The notes under the pieces were generated by a model. It saw only the letters and a list, made by a program, of their open reading frames with translations. It made no database searches and was not told the DNA's origin. A program made the translations under genes and the position numbers. From an uncultured Roseburia sp. (GTDB lineage: Bacteria; Bacillota; Clostridia; Lachnospirales; Lachnospiraceae), in NCBI GenBank assembly GCA_946055175.1, contig CAMGET010000035.1, positions 1 to 8,626 on the forward strand: a stretch of DNA of 8,626 nucleotides, given 5' to 3'. This document shows positions 1 through 5,077 of this stretch, piece after piece. Every line of letters starts with the position of its first letter. The first letter of the stretch is position 1.

Positions 1-121
1 TAAAAGATTTGAGAATCCAAGCCGTAAGAATTATCTGAGGTATCACGTATCACCGCTTGCCGAGGTCAAGGATACGGAGGGGAAAATTTATTTTGATGCG
101 GCAGAATGCGTATGGAATTAG
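1..121 (+). CDS. 3' end of an unidentified protein (partial)
   Basis: An open frame enters from the left edge (first full codon at position 2) and ends at TAG 119-121, giving 39 C-terminal residues that finish ...FDAAECVWN. The fragment is hydrophilic, with no membrane segment or motif that I recognise, so no function is offered. Its stop codon overlaps the AGGAG ribosome binding site of the next gene, and the two are separated by only 15 nt, so they are probably co-transcribed. Codon use looks like that of its neighbours. Confidence 0.6.
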   Translation, partial: KRFENPSRKNYLRYHVSPLAEVKDTEGKIYFDAAECVWN

Positions 122-136
122 GAGTGACAGAAAAGT

Positions 137-565
137 ATGTTAGCGATTAATTGGTCTATTCCGAGTTTTGCCAATGTTTGTATTGATGAATGCAGTAACG
201 GAGAAGTGGCAGGTCGGTTTTATCATCAGTACGATAAAAAACCGGTACATTTTACCTGCTTTATGGAATTGCTCAGGCAGATGGATGATTTGTTTGAAAG
301 TATCCATTATCCCCAGGCAACTGCCAGACAAAGGAGTTTTTTAAAAGAACAGGCACAGGCGGCTGTGCAGCAGGAATTAACACCGGTGTGGCAGAGCAGA
401 GAATTTGGCGGAGAACGCGGAACGCGTGCTACCTTTTATATCATGGTAAAGGGACGGGCAAATGCCAGTTGGCAGGGAGATGTTGTCTGGGTTGAAAGAG
501 AAATCAAAAAGACGTTTCGAAGTGCCATGGAACTGATGGTTTTAATGGATAATGCCACTAAATAA
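137..565 (+). CDS. Hypothetical protein with two copies of a G-x12-F...EL...MD motif
   Basis: A 142-aa soluble protein with no signal peptide or membrane helix; I do not recognise a characterised function. The C-terminal part (residues about 99-140) carries ASWQG at 110-114, FRS at 127-129, MEL at 131-133 and MD at 137-138. It aligns without gaps to almost the whole of the 56-aa protein encoded 88 nt downstream. The N-terminal part (residues about 26-50) has G26, F39, MEL 43-45 and MD 49-50 with identical spacing, so it looks like a degenerate second copy. The linker holds YPQATARQRSF (58-68) and a Gln/Ala-rich helix. The start is ATG 137: an in-frame TGA at 125-127 rules out a longer form, and AGGAG at 120-124 lies 12 nt upstream, rather far. 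It probably belongs to an operon with the upstream partial gene. Confidence 0.75.
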   Translation: MLAINWSIPSFANVCIDECSNGEVAGRFYHQYDKKPVHFTCFMELLRQMDDLFESIHYPQATARQRSFLKEQAQAAVQQELTPVWQSREFGGERGTRATFYIMVKGRANASWQGDVVWVEREIKKTFRSAMELMVLMDNATK

Positions 566-571
566 GTGAAA

Positions 572-592
572 ATATAACGCTTTATATAACGC
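572..592 (+). repeat. Short direct repeat ATATAACGC x2
   Basis: The 9-bp sequence ATATAACGC occurs at 572-580 and again at 584-592, a 12-bp period. It sits directly upstream of the extended -10 promoter candidate at 599-607, where a -35 box or an activator site would be. It could be chance in an AT-rich spacer. Confidence 0.4.
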
Positions 593-598
593 ATGCTA

Positions 599-617
599 TG
601 GTATTATCAATTTGATA
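599..617 (+). promoter_or_regulatory. Extended -10 promoter candidate overlapped by a palindrome
   Basis: TG-G-TATTAT at 599-607 matches an extended -10 element, and no good -35 is visible. The perfect inverted repeat TATCAA-T-TTGATA (605-617) overlaps the -10 and the expected transcription start, a typical place for a repressor to bind. It would drive the 56-aa gene starting at 654. Function is inferred from position and symmetry only. Confidence 0.4.
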
Positions 618-653
618 GTAATGAACAAAAATGGATGAAAGAGGCGAAATAAA

Positions 654-824
654 GTGTCTGAATCAAAGAAAACAGGAACATTTATTGTAAATATAATGAG
701 ACAGGACAATGCAACATGGCAGGGAGAACTTACCTGGGCAGATAAAAATCAAAAAAAGAATTTCCGCAGTACCTTGGAATTAATAAAGATGATGGACGAA
801 GCATTGTCGGATAATGAGAAATAA
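654..824 (+). CDS. 56-aa hypothetical protein, WQG/FRS motif family
   Basis: This small gene starts with GTG (654-656) and stops at TAA 822-824. The GTG start is supported by a GAGG ribosome binding site at 641-644 (9 nt upstream). An in-frame ATG at 621 runs into TGA within six codons, so it cannot be the start. The protein begins MSESKKTGTF and carries NATWQG at 19-24, FRS at 37-39, LEL at 41-43 and MMD at 46-48. It aligns gaplessly with the C-terminal third of the preceding 142-aa protein, including the exact 12-residue spacing between the G and the F, which argues strongly that it is a real translated gene. It is short, charged and soluble, with no transmembrane segment; the pattern suggests a small beta-strand plus helix fold (inference). 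Function is unknown. It lies just upstream of the secG promoter. Confidence 0.8.
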   Translation: MSESKKTGTFIVNIMRQDNATWQGELTWADKNQKKNFRSTLELIKMMDEALSDNEK

Positions 825-834
825 GAAAAAGTAG

Positions 835-863
835 TTGAAAAGTCCGGGGTTTCATGTTATACT
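835..863 (+). promoter_or_regulatory. Sigma-A promoter of secG
   Basis: TTGAAA (835-840) and TATACT (858-863) are separated by exactly 17 bp, a near-consensus vegetative promoter. Transcription would start around 870, leaving a leader of about 35 nt before the secG GTG. Confidence 0.85.
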
Positions 864-905
864 CTATAAAGTTGTGAATTAATTTACCGATGGGAGGTAT
901 AAATT

Positions 906-1145
906 GTGGCAGTTTTGAAGATGATTTTAACAGTAGTATTTATTATAATAAGTATCGCTTTAACAGTTATCATTTTGATGCAGCAGGGCAAGAGCGCAGG
1001 ACTTGGAGCAATTGCCGGTGGTGCAGAGACATACTGGGGCAAGAATAAAGGCCGTTCTATGGAAGGCATGCTTCATAAGATTACACGTATCTTAGTAGCG
1101 GCATTCGTCATTATTGCAGCAGTATTGAATATGGGAATTTTCTAA
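906..1145 (+). CDS. secG: Preprotein translocase subunit SecG
   Basis: SecG is the small auxiliary membrane subunit of the SecYEG channel and helps SecA-driven export of preproteins. The 79-aa length is typical. Two hydrophobic segments are visible (about residues 5-25 and 57-77). They flank the family's cytoplasmic loop, with LMQQGKSAGLGA at 24-35 and GGAETYWGKNKGRS at 38-51. The GTG start at 906 is supported by GGGAGG at 892-897 with 8 nt spacing, and the first ATG, six codons in, would remove part of the first helix. The gene has its own sigma-A promoter and ends in a rho-independent terminator, so it can be expressed as a single-gene unit. secG followed by rnr, smpB and ssrA is a common order in Firmicutes. 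Confidence 0.97.
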   Translation: MAVLKMILTVVFIIISIALTVIILMQQGKSAGLGAIAGGAETYWGKNKGRSMEGMLHKITRILVAAFVIIAAVLNMGIF

Positions 1146-1158
1146 AGAACATAAAATG

Positions 1159-1190
1159 AAGCTGTCGTAGATACTACGGCAGCTTTTTTT
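1159..1190 (+). terminator. Rho-independent terminator after secG
   Basis: GCTGTCGTA (1161-1169) pairs with TACGGCAGC (1175-1183), nine pairs including one G-U, around a 5-nt loop, followed by seven T at 1184-1190. It lies 15 nt after the secG stop. Confidence 0.92.
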
Positions 1191-1229
1191 CACTCTAATA
1201 GAGTGAAAAGCGCTCCGCGAGAGATGCGC
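1187..1229 (+). repeat. Second hairpin and GC-rich inverted repeat in the rnr leader
   Basis: TTTTCACTC (1187-1195) and GAGTGAAAA (1201-1209) form a perfect 9-bp inverted repeat around TAATA. The left arm reuses the T tract of the secG terminator, so the two hairpins compete. Immediately after comes GCGC (1210-1213), a 12-nt interval, and GCGC (1226-1229), markedly more GC-rich than its surroundings. Together they fill most of the secG-rnr gap. They may be a leader structure for rnr or a dispersed repeat unit. Confidence 0.55.
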
Positions 1230-1255
1230 ACGAATCTTCATGTTGGGGAGGTTTT

Positions 1256-3385
1256 ATGGATAAGGAGCTTTTGAAAGAACGAAAAAGAACAATATATGAA
1301 TTTATCTGTGACGAGTTCTATGTGCCGATGAAAATCAAAGAAATTGCGATTATGCTAAATGTTCCAAAGGAACAGCGAAGGGAGTTACAGGAAGTACTGG
1401 ACGAGCTGGTTTGTGATGGAAAAATTGAGGTGTCTGCAAAAGGAAAGTACAGTAAGTCAGAGGGAAAATACTTAACGGGAATTTTCACTGCACATCAGAG
1501 AGGCTTTGGATTTGTGACGGTCCCCGGAGAGGATGAAGACATTTTTATCCCGGAAGCGCAGGTGAATGGTGCAATGCATCTGGATACGGTGCAGGTTGCC
1601 GTCACAAAGGGGGCATCTTCTGAGAAACGCAGAGAAGGTAGTGTTGTTAAAATTTTGAAACGTGGAATGGAACAACTTGTCTGCTATTATGAAGAAAGTA
1701 AGAATTATGGTTTTGCAGTACCTGACAATCCAAGATTTACACAGGATATTTTTATCCCAAAGGAACATTCCATGGGGGCAGTCCGCGGTCATAAAGTAGT
1801 CGTGCAGATTACGGAATATGGTAAAAACGGGAGAAAGCCGGAAGGAAAAGTGGTAGAAATCTTAGGACATGTCAATGATCCGGGCACGGATATTATGTCA
1901 ATTGTCAGAGGCTACGACCTTCCGATGGAATTTCCTGCAAAGGTATTAAAGCAGGCAGAGAGAGTGCCTGATGAAGTGAGCGAGGCGGATATGGCCGGTC
2001 GGATGGATTTGCGGGACTGGCAGACGGTTACAATTGATGGTGAAGATGCGAAGGACTTAGATGATGCCATTACTCTCACAAAGGAAAATGGAAAATATAC
2101 CCTTGGTGTGCATATAGCTGATGTAACGAATTATGTACAGGAACACAGTGCGCTGGATGTGGAGGCACTAAATCGAGGTACCTCTGTTTATCTGGTGGAC
2201 CGTGTGATTCCAATGCTTCCGCATAAGCTTTCAAATGGAATTTGTTCCCTTAATGCAGGGGAAAACCGCCTGGCATTGAGTTGTATTATGACGATTGATG
2301 AAAAGGGAAATGTGGTGGACCATACCATTGCTGAAACTGTGATTAAAGTTGACCGCCGTATGAGCTACAACAGTGTGAAAAAAATACTGGAGGATAAGGA
2401 TGAAGCGGAACGGGCGAAATACGAGGAACTTATTCCGATGTTTGAACTTATGCAGGAACTGGCAGGAATTCTTCGAAAAAAACGTATGAGCAGAGGTTCC
2501 ATTGACTTTGATTTCCCGGAGACGAAAATAATCCTGAATGAACAGGGAAAACCGGTTGATATCAAGCCTTACGACAGAAATGTAGCCACAAAGATTATTG
2601 AGGATTTTATGCTGATTGCAAATGAGACCGTAGCGCAGGATTATTTCTGGCAGGAGCTTCCGTTTGTTTATCGTACACACGATAATCCGGACGGGGAAAA
2701 GATTAAAAAGCTTGCTACCTTTATCAATAATTTCGGGTATTCCATTCACATCGGGCAGGACGAAGTACACCCGAAGGAATTACAAAAGCTTCTGATAAAA
2801 ATCGAGGGAACTCCGGAGGAAGCACTTATCAGCCGCTTAACACTTCGTTCAATGAAACAGGCAAAATATACCACAGTAAGTACCGGACATTTTGGTCTGG
2901 CAACGAATTATTACTGCCATTTCACCTCACCTATCAGACGTTATCCGGATTTGCAGATTCATCGCATTATTAAAGATAATCTGCGCGGGCGTATGGATGC
3001 AAAAAAGATTGCTCATTACGAAAAAATTTTAGACGATGTAGCAAGCCATTCCAGTAAAACGGAACGTCGCGCAGAGGAGGCAGAGCGCGAGACAGATAAG
3101 CTGAAAAAGGTAGAATATATGTCAGAACGCATTGGAGAATGTTTTGAAGGCGTGATTTCAGGCGTAACTGAATGGGGCTTTTACGTGGAGCTTCCGAATA
3201 CGATTGAAGGACTGGTACATGTGACTTCCTTAAAGGATGATTACTATCATTATGATGAGCGAAGCTACGAACTGATTGGAGAAACCACAAATCATCGGTA
3301 TAAGCTTGGCCAAAAGGTGAAGGTGTCTGTTGAGGCAACGGATAAATTATTGAGAACCATTGATTTTTGCGTTGTGGAAGAATAA
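1256..3385 (+). CDS. rnr: Ribonuclease R (3'-5' exoribonuclease, RNB family)
   Basis: RNase R degrades structured RNA processively from the 3' end and removes non-stop mRNA during trans-translation. The 709-aa protein shows the family order: N-terminal winged-helix region (about 8-65), two cold-shock domains (about 70-135 with GFGFV at 83-87, and 145-205 with YGFAVP at 151-156), the RNB catalytic domain (about 250-590) and a C-terminal S1 domain (about 627-706). The four metal-binding aspartates are present in DGEDAKDLDDA: D261, D267, D269 and D270. YRTHDNPD (472-479) and HFTSPIRRYPDLQIHR (555-570) are further RNB signatures. The protein ends almost directly after S1, lacking the Lys-rich tail of the E. 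coli enzyme. The start ATG has a strong GGGGAGG at 1245-1251 at short spacing. smpB and ssrA follow, matching its role in rescue of stalled ribosomes. No terminator separates it from smpB. Confidence 0.97.
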   Translation: MDKELLKERKRTIYEFICDEFYVPMKIKEIAIMLNVPKEQRRELQEVLDELVCDGKIEVSAKGKYSKSEGKYLTGIFTAHQRGFGFVTVPGEDEDIFIPEAQVNGAMHLDTVQVAVTKGASSEKRREGSVVKILKRGMEQLVCYYEESKNYGFAVPDNPRFTQDIFIPKEHSMGAVRGHKVVVQITEYGKNGRKPEGKVVEILGHVNDPGTDIMSIVRGYDLPMEFPAKVLKQAERVPDEVSEADMAGRMDLRDWQTVTIDGEDAKDLDDAITLTKENGKYTLGVHIADVTNYVQEHSALDVEALNRGTSVYLVDRVIPMLPHKLSNGICSLNAGENRLALSCIMTIDEKGNVVDHTIAETVIKVDRRMSYNSVKKILEDKDEAERAKYEELIPMFELMQELAGILRKKRMSRGSIDFDFPETKIILNEQGKPVDIKPYDRNVATKIIEDFMLIANETVAQDYFWQELPFVYRTHDNPDGEKIKKLATFINNFGYSIHIGQDEVHPKELQKLLIKIEGTPEEALISRLTLRSMKQAKYTTVSTGHFGLATNYYCHFTSPIRRYPDLQIHRIIKDNLRGRMDAKKIAHYEKILDDVASHSSKTERRAEEAERETDKLKKVEYMSERIGECFEGVISGVTEWGFYVELPNTIEGLVHVTSLKDDYYHYDERSYELIGETTNHRYKLGQKVKVSVEATDKLLRTIDFCVVEE

Positions 3386-3417
3386 AAAATTTGTCAAAAA
3401 ATTGAACCAGAAGTTTA

Positions 3418-3446
3418 TTGCATTGCAGGCAAACTTGGGGTATACT
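3418..3446 (+). promoter_or_regulatory. Sigma-A promoter of smpB (and perhaps ssrA)
   Basis: TTGCAT (3418-3423), a 17-bp spacer and TATACT (3441-3446) form a good vegetative promoter in the rnr-smpB gap. Expected start is around 3453, about 43 nt before the smpB ATG. This allows smpB expression independent of rnr. Confidence 0.75.
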
Positions 3447-3495
3447 CATAGAGCAGTCAGGTTCAAAGACACAGCATTTGAGAAAGGAGAGCGTC

Positions 3496-3963
3496 ATGGC
3501 GAAGGAATCTGTAAAGTTAATAGCAAACAATAAGAAAGCCTACCATGATTATTTCCTGGAAGAAAAATATGAGGCAGGCATTGAACTGCACGGCACGGAA
3601 GTAAAGTCGATACGAATGGGAAAATGTAGTATTAAGGAAGCTTTTGTGCGGATTCAGAATGGCGAAGTATATATCTATGGAATGCATGTCAGTCCATACG
3701 AAAAAGGAAATATTTTCAACAAGGATCCGCTCAGACCGAAAAAACTTCTGATGCACAAAACGGAGATTCGTAAGCTGGTAGGAAAACTGGCAGAGCAGGG
3801 TTACACGCTGGTACCGGTTGAGGTATATTTGAAGGGAAGCCTTGTAAAAGTCCAAATTGCTCTGGCAAAAGGAAAGAAGCTTTACGATAAGCGTCAGGAT
3901 ATCGCTAAAAAAGATATGAAGCGCGAAGCGGAGCGAGACTTTAAAGTCCGTAATTTCGGTTAG
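3496..3963 (+). CDS. smpB: SsrA-binding protein SmpB
   Basis: SmpB binds the tRNA-like end of tmRNA, brings it to stalled ribosomes and mimics the missing codon-anticodon stem. The 155-aa length is typical. Family motifs are [20 protein letters not shown] (17-36), [17 protein letters not shown] (56-72), [13 protein letters not shown] (76-88), and the basic C-terminal tail starting [15 protein letters not shown] at about residue 130, which enters the mRNA channel. I chose ATG 3496 rather than in-frame ATG 3418: it has AAGGAGA at 3484-3490, the protein then begins [15 protein letters not shown] as in homologues, and the longer form would start inside the promoter. Its RNA partner ssrA begins 80 nt downstream. 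Confidence 0.97.
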   Translation: MAKESVKLIANNKKAYHDYFLEEKYEAGIELHGTEVKSIRMGKCSIKEAFVRIQNGEVYIYGMHVSPYEKGNIFNKDPLRPKKLLMHKTEIRKLVGKLAEQGYTLVPVEVYLKGSLVKVQIALAKGKKLYDKRQDIAKKDMKREAERDFKVRNFG

Positions 3964-3966
3964 AGG

Positions 3967-4027
3967 GTATCTGAATAGATACGTTAGAAGTAGAAATGCT
4001 TGTACCGGCTGCCAAAAACGGCAGCCG
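3967..4027 (+). other. Two hairpins without T tracts between smpB and ssrA
   Basis: GTATCT-GAAT-AGATAC (3967-3982) is a perfect 6-bp stem with a 4-nt loop. CGGCTGCC-AAAAAC-GGCAGCCG (4006-4027) is a perfect 8-bp stem. Neither is followed by a run of T, so they are not convincing terminators. They may mark processing of an smpB-ssrA transcript or protect mRNA ends. A weak -10-like GATAAA (4032-4037) stands 6 nt before the tmRNA 5' end, with no matching -35. Confidence 0.5.
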
Positions 4028-4043
4028 TTACGATAAATAACTT

Positions 4044-4380
4044 GGGCTTGTAATGGTTTCGACAGGGATCATGAAGCTGGAGAAGCGAGTCGCACGGGAT
4101 GCGTCAAATTCCAAACTTAAATATAAACGCTGAAGATAATTTAGCATACGCTGCCTAGTTGCAGCAGTCTGACCTAGTGCACCTACACATTAGGACCCAG
4201 GCTTCGACTATGTAGGAAACGACACCGGCTAAGCTTTGCACCGGCGGGCGTATCATGAAGCTACTGAAGCGGGCATCCTGCCTATGGGAGGTTCGCAGAG
4301 GGAATGTTAAATTATAGGCTACACTCGTAGAAGGGCAGTGAATTGGTTTTTGGACACGGGTTCGATTCCCGTCAGGTCCA
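4044..4380 (+). ncRNA. ssrA: tmRNA (transfer-messenger RNA)
   Basis: tmRNA acts first as an alanyl-tRNA and then as a short mRNA, releasing stalled ribosomes and adding a degradation tag. The 5' GGGCTTG (4044-4050) pairs over 7 bp, with two G-U pairs, with CAGGTCC (4373-4379), and A4380 is the discriminator. The T arm is ACGGG-TTCGATT-CCCGT (4356-4372). The 5' region TAATGGTTTCGACAGGGA is diagnostic. The tag frame begins at the proposed resume codon GCT 4129 and reads AEDNLAYAA, stopping at TAG 4156-4158. The stop lies in the loop of helix GCTGC (4150-4154)/GCAGC (4161-4165), as in other tmRNAs. CCA is not encoded (CTC follows A4380), so it must be added after transcription. The boundaries come from acceptor-stem pairing. 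The middle is assumed to form the usual pseudoknots, which I did not fold. Confidence 0.96.
4129..4158 (+). other. tmRNA proteolysis tag reading frame (AEDNLAYAA)
   Basis: Codons GCT GAA GAT AAT TTA GCA TAC GCT GCC TAG encode AEDNLAYAA. The tag has the usual small C-terminal AA recognised by Clp proteases and resembles clostridial tags of the form A(E/D/N)DNFALAA. The resume codon is inferred from that similarity. The frame stays open upstream, so the exact first codon is not proven by sequence alone. Confidence 0.8.
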
Positions 4381-4383
4381 CTC

Positions 4384-4620
4384 TTAAAAAATGCTTGAAA
4401 ACCTTGGCTTTTGGGCATTTTTTATATATGTAGAGCATAGCCCTACTATAGTAACTTCAATCAAATCTTTCTGGTCACAGCTTATGGAGATTGCTTTTTG
4501 CAGCTTTTCTCCTTCCGCATTCAGAATGTGCGCGATTGCAGCTTCTTCCAGTGCAATAGACTGGAGAAGTGCTGATGCAGCACAACATTTATCGACGTCT
4601 TTGCATTCAATGCATGGCAT
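4384..4620 (-). CDS. 78-aa Cys-rich small protein, possibly C-terminally truncated
   Basis: This gene reads from ATG 4618-4620 to TAA at 4384-4386. The N-terminus is Cys-rich (C3, C6, C12, C13), followed by an amphipathic helix ALLQSIALEEAAIAHILNAE (17-36) and GEKLQKAI (37-44). From memory, this helix type recurs in small spore-surface or exosporium-associated proteins of Bacilli and Clostridia; I could not search for it. The ribosome binding site is AAGGAGA (minus strand, 4635-4641), 14 nt from the ATG, a long spacing. After about residue 56 the sequence loses this character, and the last 12 residues are encoded by the tmRNA terminator hairpin, suggesting that an original C-terminus was lost. 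The upstream region has a sporulation-type promoter candidate. The convergent plus-strand reading of the same region is its shadow. Confidence 0.65.
   Translation of the reverse strand: MPCIECKDVDKCCAASALLQSIALEEAAIAHILNAEGEKLQKAISISCDQKDLIEVTIVGLCSTYIKNAQKPRFSSIF
4386..4423 (+). terminator. tmRNA terminator, likely bidirectional
   Basis: AAAAAATGC (4386-4394) pairs with GCATTTTTT (4415-4423), and the stem extends inward through TTGAAA and TTTTGG with G-U pairs. The T tract at 4418-4423 terminates ssrA. Read from the other strand the element also ends in a T run, so it may terminate the convergent 78-aa gene, whose stop codon overlaps its base. Confidence 0.88.
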
Positions 4621-4656
4621 ACTTATATGAAATGTCTCCTTCTTATTTTTTCTCTA

Positions 4657-4683
4657 TATGGTATGCGAACGGTAAGAATTTGT
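4657..4683 (-). promoter_or_regulatory. Candidate sigma-K/sigma-E type promoter for the 78-aa gene
   Basis: On the minus strand, CATACCATA (4665 down to 4657) fits the Bacillus sigma-K -10 pattern CATANNNTA. It is also one mismatch from the sigma-E form CATACANT. An AC dinucleotide (4683-4682) stands 16 nt upstream, as expected for a sigma-K -35. Transcription would start near 4650, about 10 nt before the ribosome binding site. The motif is short, so this is suggestive only. Confidence 0.35.
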
Positions 4684-4746
4684 TGATAGATAGAAGACGG
4701 AATACTTTTAGCTTCATTTACACATCCTACACCAAGGGGTGATGAT

Positions 4747-4893
4747 ATGAATAAGAAAGAAAAAGAACAGGTCGAGCGTCAGAAAAACTTAAATCAATTT
4801 AATAATGTCACGCAAAAGGTAAAACCGGAGAACCAGAATCAGACACATAATGTGCGTAAAGAAGGAATTAATCCGATTAATCAAAAGCGATGA
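4747..4893 (+). CDS. 48-aa Asn/Gln/Lys-rich small hydrophilic protein
   Basis: ATG 4747 to TGA 4891-4893 encodes MNKKEKEQVERQKNLNQF... ending NPINQKR. It is preceded by a strong ribosome binding site, AAGGGGTGAT at 4734-4743, and followed within 8 nt by a strong terminator, so it is very likely a real single-gene unit. The protein is strongly hydrophilic, rich in Asn, Gln, Lys and Glu, and has no Cys, Trp or membrane segment. The composition is reminiscent of minor small acid-soluble spore proteins or other DNA- or coat-associated spore peptides, but I do not see a diagnostic family motif, so the role is unassigned. It is divergent from the 78-aa gene across a 126-bp region. A possible promoter (TTGTTG 4680-4685, TACTTT 4703-4708) is weak. 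Confidence 0.72.
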   Translation: MNKKEKEQVERQKNLNQFNNVTQKVKPENQNQTHNVRKEGINPINQKR

Positions 4894-4900
4894 TAAAAAC

Positions 4901-4937
4901 CAGCGTTTTCGTTAACAGACGAGACGCTGATTTTTTT
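4901..4937 (+). terminator. Rho-independent terminator after the 48-aa gene
   Basis: CAGCGT (4901-4906) pairs with ACGCTG (4924-4929). The stem continues inward to CGT (4910-4912)/ACG (4919-4921) with one bulge and closes on loop TAACAG. After A4930 come seven T (4931-4937). Confidence 0.93.
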
Positions 4938-4964
4938 GTTCAAATGAGAAAGAACAGGATAGTC

Positions 4965-4999
4965 ACACTTTCTTCACAGAAATCATATTGCAAAAGTGT
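4965..4999 (+). promoter_or_regulatory. Inverted repeat overlapping the cyclase promoter (operator candidate)
   Basis: ACACTTT (4965-4971) and its reverse complement AAAGTGT (4993-4999) are 28 bp apart, start to start. The right arm lies in the spacer directly after the -35 box. Such spacing would suit a dimer bound across the -35 region, but the arms are short and no regulator is identified. Confidence 0.35.
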
Positions 5000-5016
5000 C
5001 CGCCTTTTCCTATAAT
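4988..5016 (+). promoter_or_regulatory. Sigma-A promoter of the signalling locus
   Basis: TTGCAA (4988-4993), 17-bp spacer, then a consensus TATAAT (5011-5016). Transcription would start near 5023, about 55 nt before the proposed cyclase ATG. Confidence 0.85.
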
Positions 5017-5077
5017 AAAGTATAGGACTTAAAACCTAGATGTGCATAGGAAAAGAAGATGCGGGACGGAGAAGGGT

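Noticed and set aside
566..653. In-frame ATG at 621 and another ATG at 631 as starts for the 56-aa gene
   Set aside because: ATG 621 meets TGA after five codons and ATG 631 is in another frame; GTG 654 alone gives the conserved protein.
2231..2770. Long minus-strand frame inside rnr (and similar ones at 1472-1792, 2970-3530, 5601-6122)
   Set aside because: Antisense shadows of well-conserved coding sequence, with no start signals or recognisable motifs.
3418..3495. N-terminal extension of smpB by 26 codons
   Set aside because: It begins within the -35 box of the promoter and has no ribosome binding site; homologues begin at the internal MAK.
4155..4418. Minus-strand frame of 87 codons with GPDGNRTRVQKPI
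   Set aside because: It lies antisense across the tmRNA 3' half. This peptide is a well-known spurious translation of the ssrA tRNA-like end and has no ribosome binding site.
4391..4630. Plus-strand 79-codon frame
   Set aside because: It starts inside the tmRNA terminator and mirrors the minus-strand 78-aa gene, which has the better start signals and a helix of a recurring type.
4381..4740. Genomic island or attachment site next to ssrA
   Set aside because: No integrase, no second copy of the tmRNA 3' end and no compositional shift within the window; only the possible truncation of the small gene hints at past rearrangement.
5042..5077. GTG start extending the cyclase by 12 residues
   Set aside because: No Shine-Dalgarno before the GTG; ATG 5078 has GGAG at good spacing.
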